Below are positions 39,036 to 48,135 of a stretch of 64,000 nt of DNA, one piece after another. The first letter of the stretch is position 1, and each line of letters begins with the position of its first letter. Origin of the DNA: Brevundimonas poindexterae (GTDB taxonomy: Bacteria; Pseudomonadota; Alphaproteobacteria; Caulobacterales; Caulobacteraceae); NCBI RefSeq assembly GCF_020524625.1, contig NZ_JAIVLL010000002.1:558001-622000 (forward strand). The letters run 5' to 3'. The notes below the pieces were generated by a model. It searched no databases. It was not told where the DNA came from and saw nothing but the letters and a program-made list of their open reading frames with translations. The position numbers and the translations under genes were made by a program.

Positions 39036-39845
39036 TCAGACCTCGTAGTTCGGAATGCACAGGCCCTGACCGCAGGCCTTGCAGTGCACCGCATCGGGGT
39101 CGTGCCGCTGCAGGCCGCAGTTGGGACAGGGGTGGTGCACCTTGGGCGGGCGCAGCAAGGTCTGGCCCAGCCGGACGAACAGGGTCACGCCCGTCAGCAT
39201 GATGATGATCGACACGATCCGCCCCCAGGCGCCGGGCAGCAGAATGTCCCCATAGCCGGTCGTGGTCAGGCTGGTGACCGTATAATAGAGGGCGTCGACA
39301 TAGCCGGTCAGGCCCTCATGGGTGCCGACGAAGGCGGTATAGACGAACCCCGTCGCCACGAAGATGAAGGTGACCAGCGCGGCCAGCGCCTTGATCACAT
39401 CCTCGACATGGGTGTCGTCATACTTCCGGCCGACCGTCCGCCAGAAGAAGTCGGAGTTGATCAGGGTCCACAGGCGAATGACCCGGAGGAAGCCGAAGTT
39501 GAACAGCCAGGCCGGGAACAGCAGGGTCGCCAGGATGAACAGGTCCGCCCAGACTACCGGCCGCTTCAGCCACGAGCGGATGTCGGTCCAGGCCATGGCC
39601 CGGGCCAGCAGGTCGGCGGCCAGCAGGGCGGCGATCACATAGTCGAGGACATAGAACAGCCAGCCCAGATTCTGGCCGCGCATGACCGGGGCGGCGACGA
39701 AGAAGGCGATGATGGCCAGATCGATCACCAGCACTCCGTAGCGGAAGCGGACCGCCTGACGGGACTGGCCATGATAGAGGGCCCTTAGCCTGGCCCGGAT
39801 GCGCCAGCCGCGATGGGAGTCTGGGGAGCTCGTCTCGGAGGCCAT
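39036..39845 (-). CDS. Potassium-channel-like protein with C-terminal zinc ribbon
   Basis: A 269-residue protein from the ATG at 39845 (a further in-frame ATG at 39878 is possible). It has a voltage-gated-channel plan: several hydrophobic segments from about 35 to 130, an arginine-bearing segment FLRVIRLWTL, then a pore helix and selectivity filter TTTGYGD (G197-Y198-G199-D200) and a final membrane helix. The cytoplasmic C-terminus has CPNC (C240, C243) and CKAC (C255, C258), a rubredoxin-like zinc ribbon, instead of an RCK or cyclic-nucleotide domain. Probable inner-membrane K+ channel. Confidence 0.85.
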   Translation of the reverse strand: MASETSSPDSHRGWRIRARLRALYHGQSRQAVRFRYGVLVIDLAIIAFFVAAPVMRGQNLGWLFYVLDYVIAALLAADLLARAMAWTDIRSWLKRPVVWADLFILATLLFPAWLFNFGFLRVIRLWTLINSDFFWRTVGRKYDDTHVEDVIKALAALVTFIFVATGFVYTAFVGTHEGLTGYVDALYYTVTSLTTTGYGDILLPGAWGRIVSIIIMLTGVTLFVRLGQTLLRPPKVHHPCPNCGLQRHDPDAVHCKACGQGLCIPNYEV

Positions 39846-39936
39846 GCCCTGCGATAGCGCGGATGGCCGCCCGTGCAAACCGTTCGTGATGGGCGGGGCG
39901 CTCGCACACCGGCCATGGCTGGCCTATAGGCAGGGC

Positions 39937-40782
39937 ATGAGCGCGCGCGGAATGCCGTATCTGAAGATGAACGGGGCGGGGAACGCCTTCATCGTCCTGC
40001 GCGCCGATGCGCCGGGGTTCGATCTCGATGCCGATACGGTGCGGCGCCTGTCCGATCCGGCCACCGGCCCGGGCTGTGACCAGCTGATCGTGATCGAGCC
40101 GCCGGCAGAGGCGGGTCGGACCGCCTTCATGCGGGTCTGGAATGCCGACGGCGGCAAGGTCGAGACCTGCGGCAATGCCCTGAGGTGCGTCGGCTGGCTG
40201 TTGCTGGAGGCCTCGGAACAGGACCGGGCGGTGATCGGCACCCTGGGCGGGGCGACCGTGGCGCGGCGGGCCGGCGACCACCGCATCGAGATCGACATGG
40301 GCGAACCGCGGCTGGCGTGGCAGCAGATCCCCCTGGCCGAGGAAATGGACACGCGCGGCATCGAGCTGCAGGTCGGGCCGGTCGACGCCCCGGTGATCCA
40401 CACCCCGGGGGCTGTGTCGATGGGCAATCCGCATGTGGTCTTCTTTACCGACCGGCAGGACGACGCCTTTGTGCGTGGGGCCGGCTCGCTGATCGAACAT
40501 CATCCGCTGTTTCCGGAAGGCGTGAACGTCGGCTTTGCCCATGTACTGGCCCCGGATCACATCCGCCTCAGGGTCTGGGAGCGCGGGGCGGGCCTGACGC
40601 AGGCCTGTGGCACCGGGGCCTGTGCCGCCCTGGTGGCCGCCCACCGGCGCGGCCTGACCGGACGGTCCGCCACCCTGACGCTGGACGGAGGCGACCTCGA
40701 CATCCGCTGGGACGCCGACAGCGGCCACGTCTTCATGACCGGGCCCGTAGAGCTGGAGGGGACAGGGACGCTCCCCCTGTGA
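39937..40782 (+). CDS. dapF: Diaminopimelate epimerase
   Basis: A 281-residue PLP-independent racemase converting LL- to meso-diaminopimelate for peptidoglycan and lysine. MNGAGNAFIVL opens the first half-domain; ETCGNALRCVGW contains the first catalytic cysteine and ERGAGLTQACGTGACAAL the second. The start at 39937 has AGGCAGGGC upstream; the frame runs further upstream into the divergent channel gene without similarity. MPYLKMNG at 39952 is an alternative start. Confidence 0.94.
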   Translation: MSARGMPYLKMNGAGNAFIVLRADAPGFDLDADTVRRLSDPATGPGCDQLIVIEPPAEAGRTAFMRVWNADGGKVETCGNALRCVGWLLLEASEQDRAVIGTLGGATVARRAGDHRIEIDMGEPRLAWQQIPLAEEMDTRGIELQVGPVDAPVIHTPGAVSMGNPHVVFFTDRQDDAFVRGAGSLIEHHPLFPEGVNVGFAHVLAPDHIRLRVWERGAGLTQACGTGACAALVAAHRRGLTGRSATLTLDGGDLDIRWDADSGHVFMTGPVELEGTGTLPL

Positions 40783-40793
40783 CCCCTGCCGCC

Positions 40794-40806
40794 TGACGTA
40801 ACGTCA
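40794..40806. promoter_or_regulatory. TGACGTAACGTCA palindrome upstream of maeB
   Basis: A perfect 13-base palindrome (TGACGT, A, ACGTCA) lies 79 bases upstream of the maeB start and 12 bases after the dapF stop. Its position fits an operator for a dimeric regulator of the malic enzyme gene. No regulator can be named. Its start is close to the dapF stop, so a chance occurrence cannot be excluded. Confidence 0.4.
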
Positions 40807-40884
40807 AATCCGGCCTCGCTGCCGTTGTTTGCGCGGCACCCGCCCTCTAGGATCGCCGCCTTCCTCTCTGATCGAAACGACCTC

Positions 40885-43164
40885 ATGCCCGACCTGACCG
40901 ACAAACAGACCTTCTCCGACACCGACGCGCTGGAGTTTCACAGCGATCCCGTGCCGGGCAAGATTTCCATGGCGCCGACCAAGCCCATGGCGACCCAGAG
41001 GGACCTGTCGCTGGCCTATTCGCCGGGGGTCGCGGTGCCGGTGCTGGCCATCGCCGACGATGCGGACCGGGCCTATGACTATACGTCCAAGGGCAATCTG
41101 GTCGCTGTGATCTCGAACGGCACCGCCATCCTGGGCCTCGGAAATCTGGGCCATATGGCCTCCAAGCCGGTGATGGAGGGCAAGTCGGTCCTGTTCAAAC
41201 GGTTCGCCGACGTCGACAGCTTTGACGTCGAGGTGAAGACCACTGATCCGGACGAATTCGTCACCGTGGTCAAGAACATCGGCGACACCTGGGGCGGCAT
41301 CAATCTGGAGGATATCCGCTCACCGGAATGCTTCGTGATCGAGAGCCAGCTGCAGGACCTGCTGGACATTCCGGTGTTTCACGATGACCAGCACGGCACG
41401 GCCATCATCTCGACTGCCGGCCTGATCAACGCCTGTCACATCACCGGCAAGAAGCTGGAAGACATCAAGGTCGTTCTGGCCGGCGCCGGGGCGGCGGGCC
41501 TGTCGTCGATCGGGCTGATGAAGGCCGTCGGGGTCAAGGCCGAGAACACGGTGATCGTCGACCGCGACGGCGTGGTCTACAAGGGCCGCGAGAACGTCGA
41601 TCAGTGGAAGGCGGCGCACGCCACCGACACCCCGCACCGGACGCTGGCCGAGGCCATGGTCGGTGCCGATGTGGTGCTGGGCCTGTCGGCCAAGGGCGCG
41701 ATCACCAAGGAAATGGTGGCCTCGATGGCGGCCAATCCGATCATCTTCGCCATGGCCAATCCCGACCCGGAGATCACGCCCGAGGATGTGATGAGCGTCC
41801 GCTCGGACGCCATCATGGCTACCGGCCGGTCGGACTATGTGAACCAGGTCAACAATGTGCTGGGCTTCCCCTACATCTTCCGGGGGGCGCTCGACGTGCG
41901 GGCGCGCACCGTCAATCACGAGATGAAGATTGCCTGCGCCTACGCCCTGGCCATGCTGGCGCGCGAGGATGTGCCCGACGAGGTGGCCGCCGCCTATTCC
42001 GGTCGCAAGCTGAAGTTCGGGCCCGAGTACATTATTCCCACGCCGTTCGACCCGCGGCTGATCTGGTACATTCCGCCCTTCGTGGCCCAGGCCGCCATGG
42101 ACACAGGCGTGGCCCGCCAGCCGATCGAGGACATGGAGGCCTATCGCATCGCCCTGCGCCAGCGGGTCGATCCGTCCGCCGCCCTGATGCAGAAGATCGC
42201 CTCGGCCGTGCGCGCCGCCCCCAACAAGCGGGTGGTGTTCGCCGAGGGCGAGGAAACCTCGGTCATCCGTGCCGCCTGGGCCTTCAAACAGGCCGAGCTG
42301 GGCACGCCGGTCCTGCTGGGCCGCGAGGACCTTATCCGCAAGAATGCCGCCGAGGCCGGGCTGAATTTCGACGATCTGGACATCGAGATCGTCAATGCCC
42401 GCATCTCGGACAAGAACGACGCCTATACCGACTGGCTATACGGGCGCCTGCAACGACGTGGCTATCTGCGCCGCGACGTCCAGCGGATGATCAACCAGGA
42501 CCGCAACTATTTCGCCGCCACCATGGTCGCGCGCGGTGACGCCGATGCAGTCGTGACCGGCACCACGCGGAACTTCAACATGGTGCTCAAGGAAGTCCGG
42601 CGCGTGCTGGACGTCCGTGACCGGCTGATCGGCCTGTCGGTGCTGCTGGCGCGCGGGCGCACCCTGTTCGTGGCCGACACCTCGATCCACGAGCTGCCCA
42701 ATGCGACCGAGCTGGCCGAGATCGCCATCCAGGCCGCCGCCACGGTGCGCAAGCTGGGCCGCACGCCCCGCGTCGCCTTCCTCAGCTATTCGACCTTCGG
42801 CAACCCTCCGGGCGACCGCAGCGAACAGGTGCGCGAGGCGATCCGCATCCTCGACCAGAAGGGCGTCGATTTCGAATACGAGGGCGAAATGCCGGCCGAG
42901 CTGGCGCTCGATCCCGAGGCACGCTCGTCCTATCCGTTCATGCGCCTGACCGGCGATGCCAATGTGCTGGTCATGCCGGGCATCCACTCGGCCTCGATCT
43001 CGACCCGTCTGGTCGAGGCGCTGGGCGGCGCCACCGTGATCGGGCCGATGCTGGTCGGCCTCGAGAAGTCGGTCCAGATCGTCAGCCTGGGCGCCTCGGT
43101 CAGCGAGATCATGACCGCCGCCACCTTCGCCGCCTATGACGAGGGCGCGGGCGAGGAGGGCTGA
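40885..43164 (+). CDS. maeB: NADP-dependent malic enzyme with phosphotransacetylase-like domain
   Basis: A 759-residue fusion of a malic enzyme (about 1-430) and a phosphate acetyl/butyryltransferase-like domain (about 430-759). The malic part has KISMAPTKPMATQRDLSLAYSPGVA, NGTAILGLGNLG, VFHDDQHGTA and VLAGAGAAGLSSIG (NADP site). The second part has RVVFAEGEETSVIRAAW and VMPGIHSASISTRLVE. It decarboxylates malate to pyruvate, feeding NADPH and pyruvate; in this MaeB type the PTA domain usually lacks transferase activity and serves acetyl-CoA regulation. The start ATG 40885 begins MPDLTDKQTF. Confidence 0.95.
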   Translation: MPDLTDKQTFSDTDALEFHSDPVPGKISMAPTKPMATQRDLSLAYSPGVAVPVLAIADDADRAYDYTSKGNLVAVISNGTAILGLGNLGHMASKPVMEGKSVLFKRFADVDSFDVEVKTTDPDEFVTVVKNIGDTWGGINLEDIRSPECFVIESQLQDLLDIPVFHDDQHGTAIISTAGLINACHITGKKLEDIKVVLAGAGAAGLSSIGLMKAVGVKAENTVIVDRDGVVYKGRENVDQWKAAHATDTPHRTLAEAMVGADVVLGLSAKGAITKEMVASMAANPIIFAMANPDPEITPEDVMSVRSDAIMATGRSDYVNQVNNVLGFPYIFRGALDVRARTVNHEMKIACAYALAMLAREDVPDEVAAAYSGRKLKFGPEYIIPTPFDPRLIWYIPPFVAQAAMDTGVARQPIEDMEAYRIALRQRVDPSAALMQKIASAVRAAPNKRVVFAEGEETSVIRAAWAFKQAELGTPVLLGREDLIRKNAAEAGLNFDDLDIEIVNARISDKNDAYTDWLYGRLQRRGYLRRDVQRMINQDRNYFAATMVARGDADAVVTGTTRNFNMVLKEVRRVLDVRDRLIGLSVLLARGRTLFVADTSIHELPNATELAEIAIQAAATVRKLGRTPRVAFLSYSTFGNPPGDRSEQVREAIRILDQKGVDFEYEGEMPAELALDPEARSSYPFMRLTGDANVLVMPGIHSASISTRLVEALGGATVIGPMLVGLEKSVQIVSLGASVSEIMTAATFAAYDEGAGEEG

Positions 43165-43186
43165 CCCGCCAAAAGAGGCAGGGGGC

Positions 43187-44923
43187 TCAGCCGGCCCCCT
43201 CGCCTTCCTCCGCCATCCGCCTGCGGGTTTCCGCCTCGACGGCCGGCTGCCGCGCGGCCACGTAGAAGGCCAGTACAATGGCGAACACGCCGATCACGGT
43301 GGAATAGAGGAAGAAGGTGAAATAGCCGGCGCCGAGACCCTGGACGGTCACGCCGCTCTTGGTCGCGCCTTCAACGAGCGTCCCGTCGGGCAACCGGTTG
43401 AACAGACCCCTGAACAGGGCGGGCAGCCCCCCGCTGTCGGCCGAGCGGGCCGAAGCCTCGACAATTTTGCCGGACTGCGAGGCGATGATCTTGCCCGGCA
43501 GGGCGTAAAGCGAGCTGAACAGGGCGTACTGGGTGGCGGTAAAGCCGATCGAGGTCAGGCTGGACATATAGGCAATCAGGGCCGTGCCCGCGATGCCGGT
43601 GGCCACATTGTCGATGCCGATGGCGATGAACAGGGCCGACAGGTCATGGCCTTGGGTCGCAAGCCAGGCGAAGGCCAGGTTGGACACGGGGCTCATGAAG
43701 GCGCCGATGACCATGGACCGGATCAGACCCAGTTTGGCGACCATCCAGCCCCCGGCGAACACCCCGACCGAGGTGGCGACGACGCCAAACACCTTGCGGA
43801 CCTCGGCCACCTCGATCTTCGAAAAGCCGAGATCGAGGTAGAAGGGGTTCATGATGTTCAGCACGAAATCCGCCAGTCGGTAGAGGCAGATGAGCGCCAG
43901 AATGGGCAGGGCCAGCCGACCGAAGCGAACGAAGAAGTCCATCAGCGGCGCGCCGAAGGACCCCGCCAGATAGGCGCCCGGCCGGGTCCGGAAGCCGGGC
44001 AGAGGCCAGCACGCCAGGGTCAGCAGGGTAAAGCCCGCGATGATGTAGGCGAACTGGATCAGCACGCCCGACAGCTCGCCCTGTTCCAGCCCGGCGCTGA
44101 CCGCTGCGCTGCCGCCCTCGCCCAGCAGCCCCCCAAATGCCCACAGAAGGGCATCCGCCTTGTCCGTCAGGCCTGTGCCGATGATCAGGGCCGCGATAAC
44201 GATCAGCGAGAGGCGTACTATCCACTCGACGACCTCCAGCGCGGGGCGCGAAGGAACGTCGCCAACCGGAATCGGACGGATGATGTGCTGGCGCTCGCGC
44301 GGCGCCATAACCACGCCGATGATGCCGAAGCCCATGAGGGCAGCCATCACGGCATAGGAGAAGTTCCAGTTGTAGAGCTGGGCCAAAATCAGCGGCACGG
44401 CCCCGGCCACGATCTGGGCGGCGCGCCAGCCAAGCTGGTATGAGGCGGCCATGGCGCCCTGACGGTCGTCATCGGTCACCTCGATCCGCCAGGCATCAAT
44501 GGCGATGTCCTGGGTCGCGCCGAAGAAGCCCACGATGACCGCGAACAGTGCCACTCCGCCAATGTTCGACTGGGGATCCGAACCGGAGATGAGCCACAGG
44601 CCGACCACCACCAGCAACTGTGCAGCCAACATCCAGGAGCGCCGGTGCCCCAGCCATTGGGTCAGCACCGGAATGTTGGTGCGGTCCAGCAGGGGTGCCC
44701 AGACGAATTTCAGGGCGTAGGTCAGGGTCGCGAGTCCGAAGAAGCCGATCACTTCCAGCGAAACCCCGTCGTCGCGAAGCCACGCGCTCAGGGTATCGAA
44801 GATCAGCAGGTTCGGGAGGCCCGACGCGAACCCGAGCAGCAGCATGGCGAAGACCTGCCGCTCGCCATAAACAGCCAGACCCCATAGGCGTCCGGCGGAA
44901 CGGTCAGCGGTGGGATCGGTCAT
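43187..44923 (-). CDS. ampG: AmpG-family muropeptide transporter (MFS)
   Basis: A 578-residue inner-membrane permease. GERQVFAMLLLGFASGLPNLLIFDTLSAWLRDDGV and FVWAPLLDRTNIPVLTQWLGHRRSWM are AmpG signatures, and FFGATQDIAIDAWRIEV follows in the expected place. About 14 hydrophobic segments fit. AmpG imports GlcNAc-anhydroMurNAc peptides for cell-wall recycling. The C-terminus is polar and Glu/Arg-rich (ETRRRMAEEGEGAG). It is convergent to maeB. No AmpR or AmpC gene is next to it. Confidence 0.9.
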   Translation of the reverse strand: MTDPTADRSAGRLWGLAVYGERQVFAMLLLGFASGLPNLLIFDTLSAWLRDDGVSLEVIGFFGLATLTYALKFVWAPLLDRTNIPVLTQWLGHRRSWMLAAQLLVVVGLWLISGSDPQSNIGGVALFAVIVGFFGATQDIAIDAWRIEVTDDDRQGAMAASYQLGWRAAQIVAGAVPLILAQLYNWNFSYAVMAALMGFGIIGVVMAPRERQHIIRPIPVGDVPSRPALEVVEWIVRLSLIVIAALIIGTGLTDKADALLWAFGGLLGEGGSAAVSAGLEQGELSGVLIQFAYIIAGFTLLTLACWPLPGFRTRPGAYLAGSFGAPLMDFFVRFGRLALPILALICLYRLADFVLNIMNPFYLDLGFSKIEVAEVRKVFGVVATSVGVFAGGWMVAKLGLIRSMVIGAFMSPVSNLAFAWLATQGHDLSALFIAIGIDNVATGIAGTALIAYMSSLTSIGFTATQYALFSSLYALPGKIIASQSGKIVEASARSADSGGLPALFRGLFNRLPDGTLVEGATKSGVTVQGLGAGYFTFFLYSTVIGVFAIVLAFYVAARQPAVEAETRRRMAEEGEGAG

Positions 44924-44958
44924 GCGGCTCGTCCTCTGCGGGGACGCGACAACCGTCC

Positions 44959-46470
44959 CTATGCGGAGGCGACCTTGGCGCGCTCCGGCGGGTTCGTCCA
45001 GCGGGTCAGGGCGGCGGTCAGGGCCTCGACGCCCAGCGGCTTGGTCAGATGGTCGTCCATACCGGCGTCCAGACAGGCGCGGCGATCGTCGGCAAAGGCA
45101 TTGGCGGTCAGGGCCAGCACGGGGGTGGTGTCGCCGCGCGCGCGCAGGGTGCGGGTGGCGGTCAGGCCATCCATGCCGGGCATGCGCATATCCATGAGTA
45201 CGAGATCGAACCGGGCGCGCGTCAGGGCATCCAGCGCCTCCTCGCCGCCCGCGGCCGTCTCGACCACACAGCCCTGACGCTTCAGCAGGGTGGTGGCCAG
45301 CAGGGCGCCGACCGGATTGTCCTCGACCAGCAAGACCCGCACGCCGGGGAAGGCCGGGCGGACGAGGCGGTCATCCTCGGGCCCGGCGGGCGGCTGGCCG
45401 GCGGCCGAAGGACCGGCGCCCAGCGCCCGGGCACGCTCGACAAGCGAGGCGGGGCGTAGCGGCTTGATCAGATAGCCGTCGAAGCCGACGGCGCGATAGT
45501 CGGCGATGCGGTCGCGCCGACCGGGCCGGAGCAGGACCACGGCGTGGGGCCGATCAGGACGGGGAGCGAGGGTTTGGTCTTCCGCCCGGCCGTCATCATC
45601 GACCAGCATCAGATCGGCCTGCCGGGGATCGACCGATGTAGCCCCCGCCGCTTCGGCCATGGCCGTGGCGGCCGCCGTCGTGAAGGGATGGGCACCCACC
45701 ACCGCGATTTTCAGACCCTTGAGGGGGGCCGTCGCCGGTCGGGCCTCACCGGGGACCGGATCGAAACGGGCCTCGAACACGAACCGGGCCCCGCCACCGG
45801 GCCGGTCGTCGACCGACAGGCTGCCGCCCATGGCGAGCGCCAGCTTGCGGGCCACCGCCAGGCCGAGCCCCGCGCCGTCGTGGCGGGTGGCGTCGGAACT
45901 GTCGGCGTGGCCGAATTCCTCAAAGATGCGGGCGCGGGCTGCCTCGGGCACGCCAGGTCCGGTGTCCTCGACGACGAAGGCCAGGGCGCTGTCCTCCGTG
46001 CCGGAGACCGCAATCGACACTCCGCCCGACGGCGTGAACTTCACGGCATTGCCGGCCAGGTTAAACAGGATCTGGCGCAGGCGCCCCTCGTCGGCCCGCA
46101 CGCAGGGCACGTCGGGCGCCACGGCCCAGGCAATCTCCAGCCCCTTGTCGTGGGCCCGGGGGCTGAGAAGTTCGGCCACCCCGCGCACCAGATTGTCGAT
46201 GTCCACGGGGGCGAGGTCGAATTCCAGACTGCCGGCATCCAGACGGGCATAGTCCAGCAGGTCATTGACCAGACCCAGCAGATGGTCGGCCGAGGTGCGC
46301 GCCGCCTCCAGATAGGCCTTTTGCGCCGGATCGAGCCCGCTGTCGGACAGCAGACCCAGCATGCCGATCACCCCGTTCAGGGGCGTGCGCATCTCATGGC
46401 TCATCAGCCGCAGGAAGCGGACGGCGGGATCCGTGTCGTCCGGATCGGCGGGGCGGGCAGGCGCGCTCAT
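44959..46470 (-). CDS. Soluble hybrid histidine kinase with two receiver-like domains
   Basis: A 503-residue protein without membrane or sensor domain. The dimerisation domain begins almost at the N-terminus, with H25 in LMSHEMRTPLNGVIGM. The ATPase domain has ILFNLAGNAVKFTPSGG, VEDTGPGVP and GAGLGLAVARKLA. A first, divergent receiver-like domain (about 245-350) includes LMLVDDDG and YLIKPL. The last domain is a good receiver with VLLVEDN, D427 in LVLMDMRMPGMDG and DDHLTKPL. It probably takes its input from partner proteins. The output is unknown. Neighbours give no clear partner. Confidence 0.92.
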   Translation of the reverse strand: MSAPARPADPDDTDPAVRFLRLMSHEMRTPLNGVIGMLGLLSDSGLDPAQKAYLEAARTSADHLLGLVNDLLDYARLDAGSLEFDLAPVDIDNLVRGVAELLSPRAHDKGLEIAWAVAPDVPCVRADEGRLRQILFNLAGNAVKFTPSGGVSIAVSGTEDSALAFVVEDTGPGVPEAARARIFEEFGHADSSDATRHDGAGLGLAVARKLALAMGGSLSVDDRPGGGARFVFEARFDPVPGEARPATAPLKGLKIAVVGAHPFTTAAATAMAEAAGATSVDPRQADLMLVDDDGRAEDQTLAPRPDRPHAVVLLRPGRRDRIADYRAVGFDGYLIKPLRPASLVERARALGAGPSAAGQPPAGPEDDRLVRPAFPGVRVLLVEDNPVGALLATTLLKRQGCVVETAAGGEEALDALTRARFDLVLMDMRMPGMDGLTATRTLRARGDTTPVLALTANAFADDRRACLDAGMDDHLTKPLGVEALTAALTRWTNPPERAKVASA

Positions 46471-46504
46471 GACGCCAGACTAGCGCCGACCTCTTAACAC
46501 CCGC

Positions 46505-48082
46505 TCAAACGGGGGCGTGGGCCCCCGACGTCGCCCGGTTGAACTGGGCTTCAGCATCCATGCGGTTGTGGCGATAGATGAGGGCCTCGGCCACATGGCG
46601 GCGCAGAATGCCGGTCGAGCCGTCCAGATCGGCGATGGTGCGCGCCAGGCGCAGGGTCCGGGTCCAGCCGCGCGCCGTCAGACCCCCGGCCTCGCCCGCC
46701 CGCATCAACAGGGCCCGCCCGTCGGCATCGGGTTGGGCGAACCGGTCCAGCAGGGCCCCGGCCAGATGGGCATTGATGACGGGCTCGCCCTCATGGTCGG
46801 CCTCGTCCAGACGGGCGGCCTGAACCTCGCGGGCGCGGGTGACGCGGGCGGCGGCCTCGGCCGTGCCCTCGGTCGGGGGTGGCAGGCTCATGTCGGCGGC
46901 GGTCACCGGCGGCACCTCGACCGTCAGGTCGATGCGGTCGAACAGCGGGCCGGAGATGCGGTTCTGGTAGTCCCTCTGGCAGCGCGGGGCCTTGCCGCAG
47001 GCCCCCTTTCCCGCTCCGCCCAGCCCGCAGCGGCAGGGATTCATGGCGGCCACCAGCTGGACCCGCGCCGGATAGCGGACATGGGCATTGGCGCGCGCCA
47101 CGATCACTTCGCCGGTTTCCAGCGGCTGGCGCAGGGAATCCAGCGCCTGGGGCGAATATTCGGGCAGTTCATCCAGAAACAGCACGCCGTTGTGGGCCAG
47201 CGACACCTCGCCGGGCTTGGCCCGGTGCCCGCCGCCAGTCAGGGCGGCCATGGACGCTGAATGATGCGGCGCGCGAAACGGCCGCTCGCGGGTCAGGCCG
47301 CCGCGCTCGATCAGCCCGGCCATGGACCAGACCATGGAGGTCTCAAGCAGTTCTTTGGGCGTAAGCGGCGGCAGCAGGCCGGGCAGGCGCTGGGCCATCA
47401 TCGACTTGCCCGAGCCGGGTGGGCCGATGAACAGCAGATTGTGCCCGCCGGCGGCGGCAATCTCGAGCGCGCGCTTGGCCCCTTCCTGCCCCCTCACCTC
47501 GTTCAGATCGGGCACCGGGCCGTTCGACTTGAGCGGACCCGGGCGCGGTGCGCTGAGCACCTGACTGCCCTTGAAATGGTTGATCAGGCCGATCAGCGAC
47601 CGGGGCGCCAGCACGGCCACATCCGGCCCGGCCCAGGCGGCCTCGGGGCCGTTGGCCTCGGCACAGATCAGCCCCAGCCCCATGCCGTTCGCCGCCACTG
47701 CGGCGGGCAGGGTACCGCTGACCGGCACGATCCGTCCGTCGAGGCTGAGCTCGCCCAGCGCGGCCCAGCCGTCCAGTGCATCGGGCGCGATCACCCCCAT
47801 GGCCGCCAGCAGGGCCAGGGCGATCGGCAGGTCGAAATGGCTGCCTTCCTTGGGCAGGTCGGCGGGCGCCAGATTGGCAATGATCCGCCGCGACGGCAGG
47901 GCCAGACCGATCCCGGCAAAGGCGCCCCTGACCCGCTCGCGGCTCTCGGCTACGGCCTTGTCCGGCAGACCGACGAGGGTGAAGCTGGCCTGGGTGCCCT
48001 CACCCCCCAGAATCTGGACCTCGGCATCGACGCGCCGGGCATCCACCCCGTCGAACGCAACCGTCACCACCCGCGCGACCAT
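46505..48082 (-). CDS. comM: YifB/ComM family AAA+ ATPase
   Basis: A 525-residue Mg-chelatase-like AAA+ protein. The N-terminal Lon-protease-like fold domain has AQILGGEGTQASFTLVGLPDKAVAESRERV; the AAA domain has NLLFIGPPGSGKSMMAQRL (Walker A), GVLFLDELPEYSPQALDSLRQPLE (Walker B and sensor) and NPCRCG, and the chelatase C-terminal domain follows. In other species ComM is a hexameric helicase driving branch migration in recombination of incoming DNA. A GAAC-N7-GAAC box lies just upstream, so LexA control is likely. Confidence 0.94.
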   Translation of the reverse strand: MVARVVTVAFDGVDARRVDAEVQILGGEGTQASFTLVGLPDKAVAESRERVRGAFAGIGLALPSRRIIANLAPADLPKEGSHFDLPIALALLAAMGVIAPDALDGWAALGELSLDGRIVPVSGTLPAAVAANGMGLGLICAEANGPEAAWAGPDVAVLAPRSLIGLINHFKGSQVLSAPRPGPLKSNGPVPDLNEVRGQEGAKRALEIAAAGGHNLLFIGPPGSGKSMMAQRLPGLLPPLTPKELLETSMVWSMAGLIERGGLTRERPFRAPHHSASMAALTGGGHRAKPGEVSLAHNGVLFLDELPEYSPQALDSLRQPLETGEVIVARANAHVRYPARVQLVAAMNPCRCGLGGAGKGACGKAPRCQRDYQNRISGPLFDRIDLTVEVPPVTAADMSLPPPTEGTAEAAARVTRAREVQAARLDEADHEGEPVINAHLAGALLDRFAQPDADGRALLMRAGEAGGLTARGWTRTLRLARTIADLDGSTGILRRHVAEALIYRHNRMDAEAQFNRATSGAHAPV

Positions 48083-48108
48083 GGCCGTCCCTCCGCTCCC
48101 GCAGATGA

Positions 48109-48123
48109 GAACAAACTATGAAC
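48109..48123 (-). promoter_or_regulatory. LexA-type box (GTTC-N7-GTTC) upstream of comM
   Basis: On the plus strand GAAC (48109-48112), seven bases, GAAC (48120-48123); on the coding strand of comM this reads GTTC-N7-GTTC, the alphaproteobacterial SOS box. It is 26 bases upstream of the comM start codon, where a bound repressor would block transcription. A further GAAC follows directly at 48124-48127. Confidence 0.78.
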
Positions 48124-48135
48124 GAACAATGTTTG

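Noticed and set aside
35704..39048. 1114-codon plus-strand frame opposite the two S9 peptidases
   Set aside because: Low-complexity translation rich in Gly, Ala, Gln and Asp with no recognisable domain; both peptidases on the other strand have intact catalytic triads and signal peptides.
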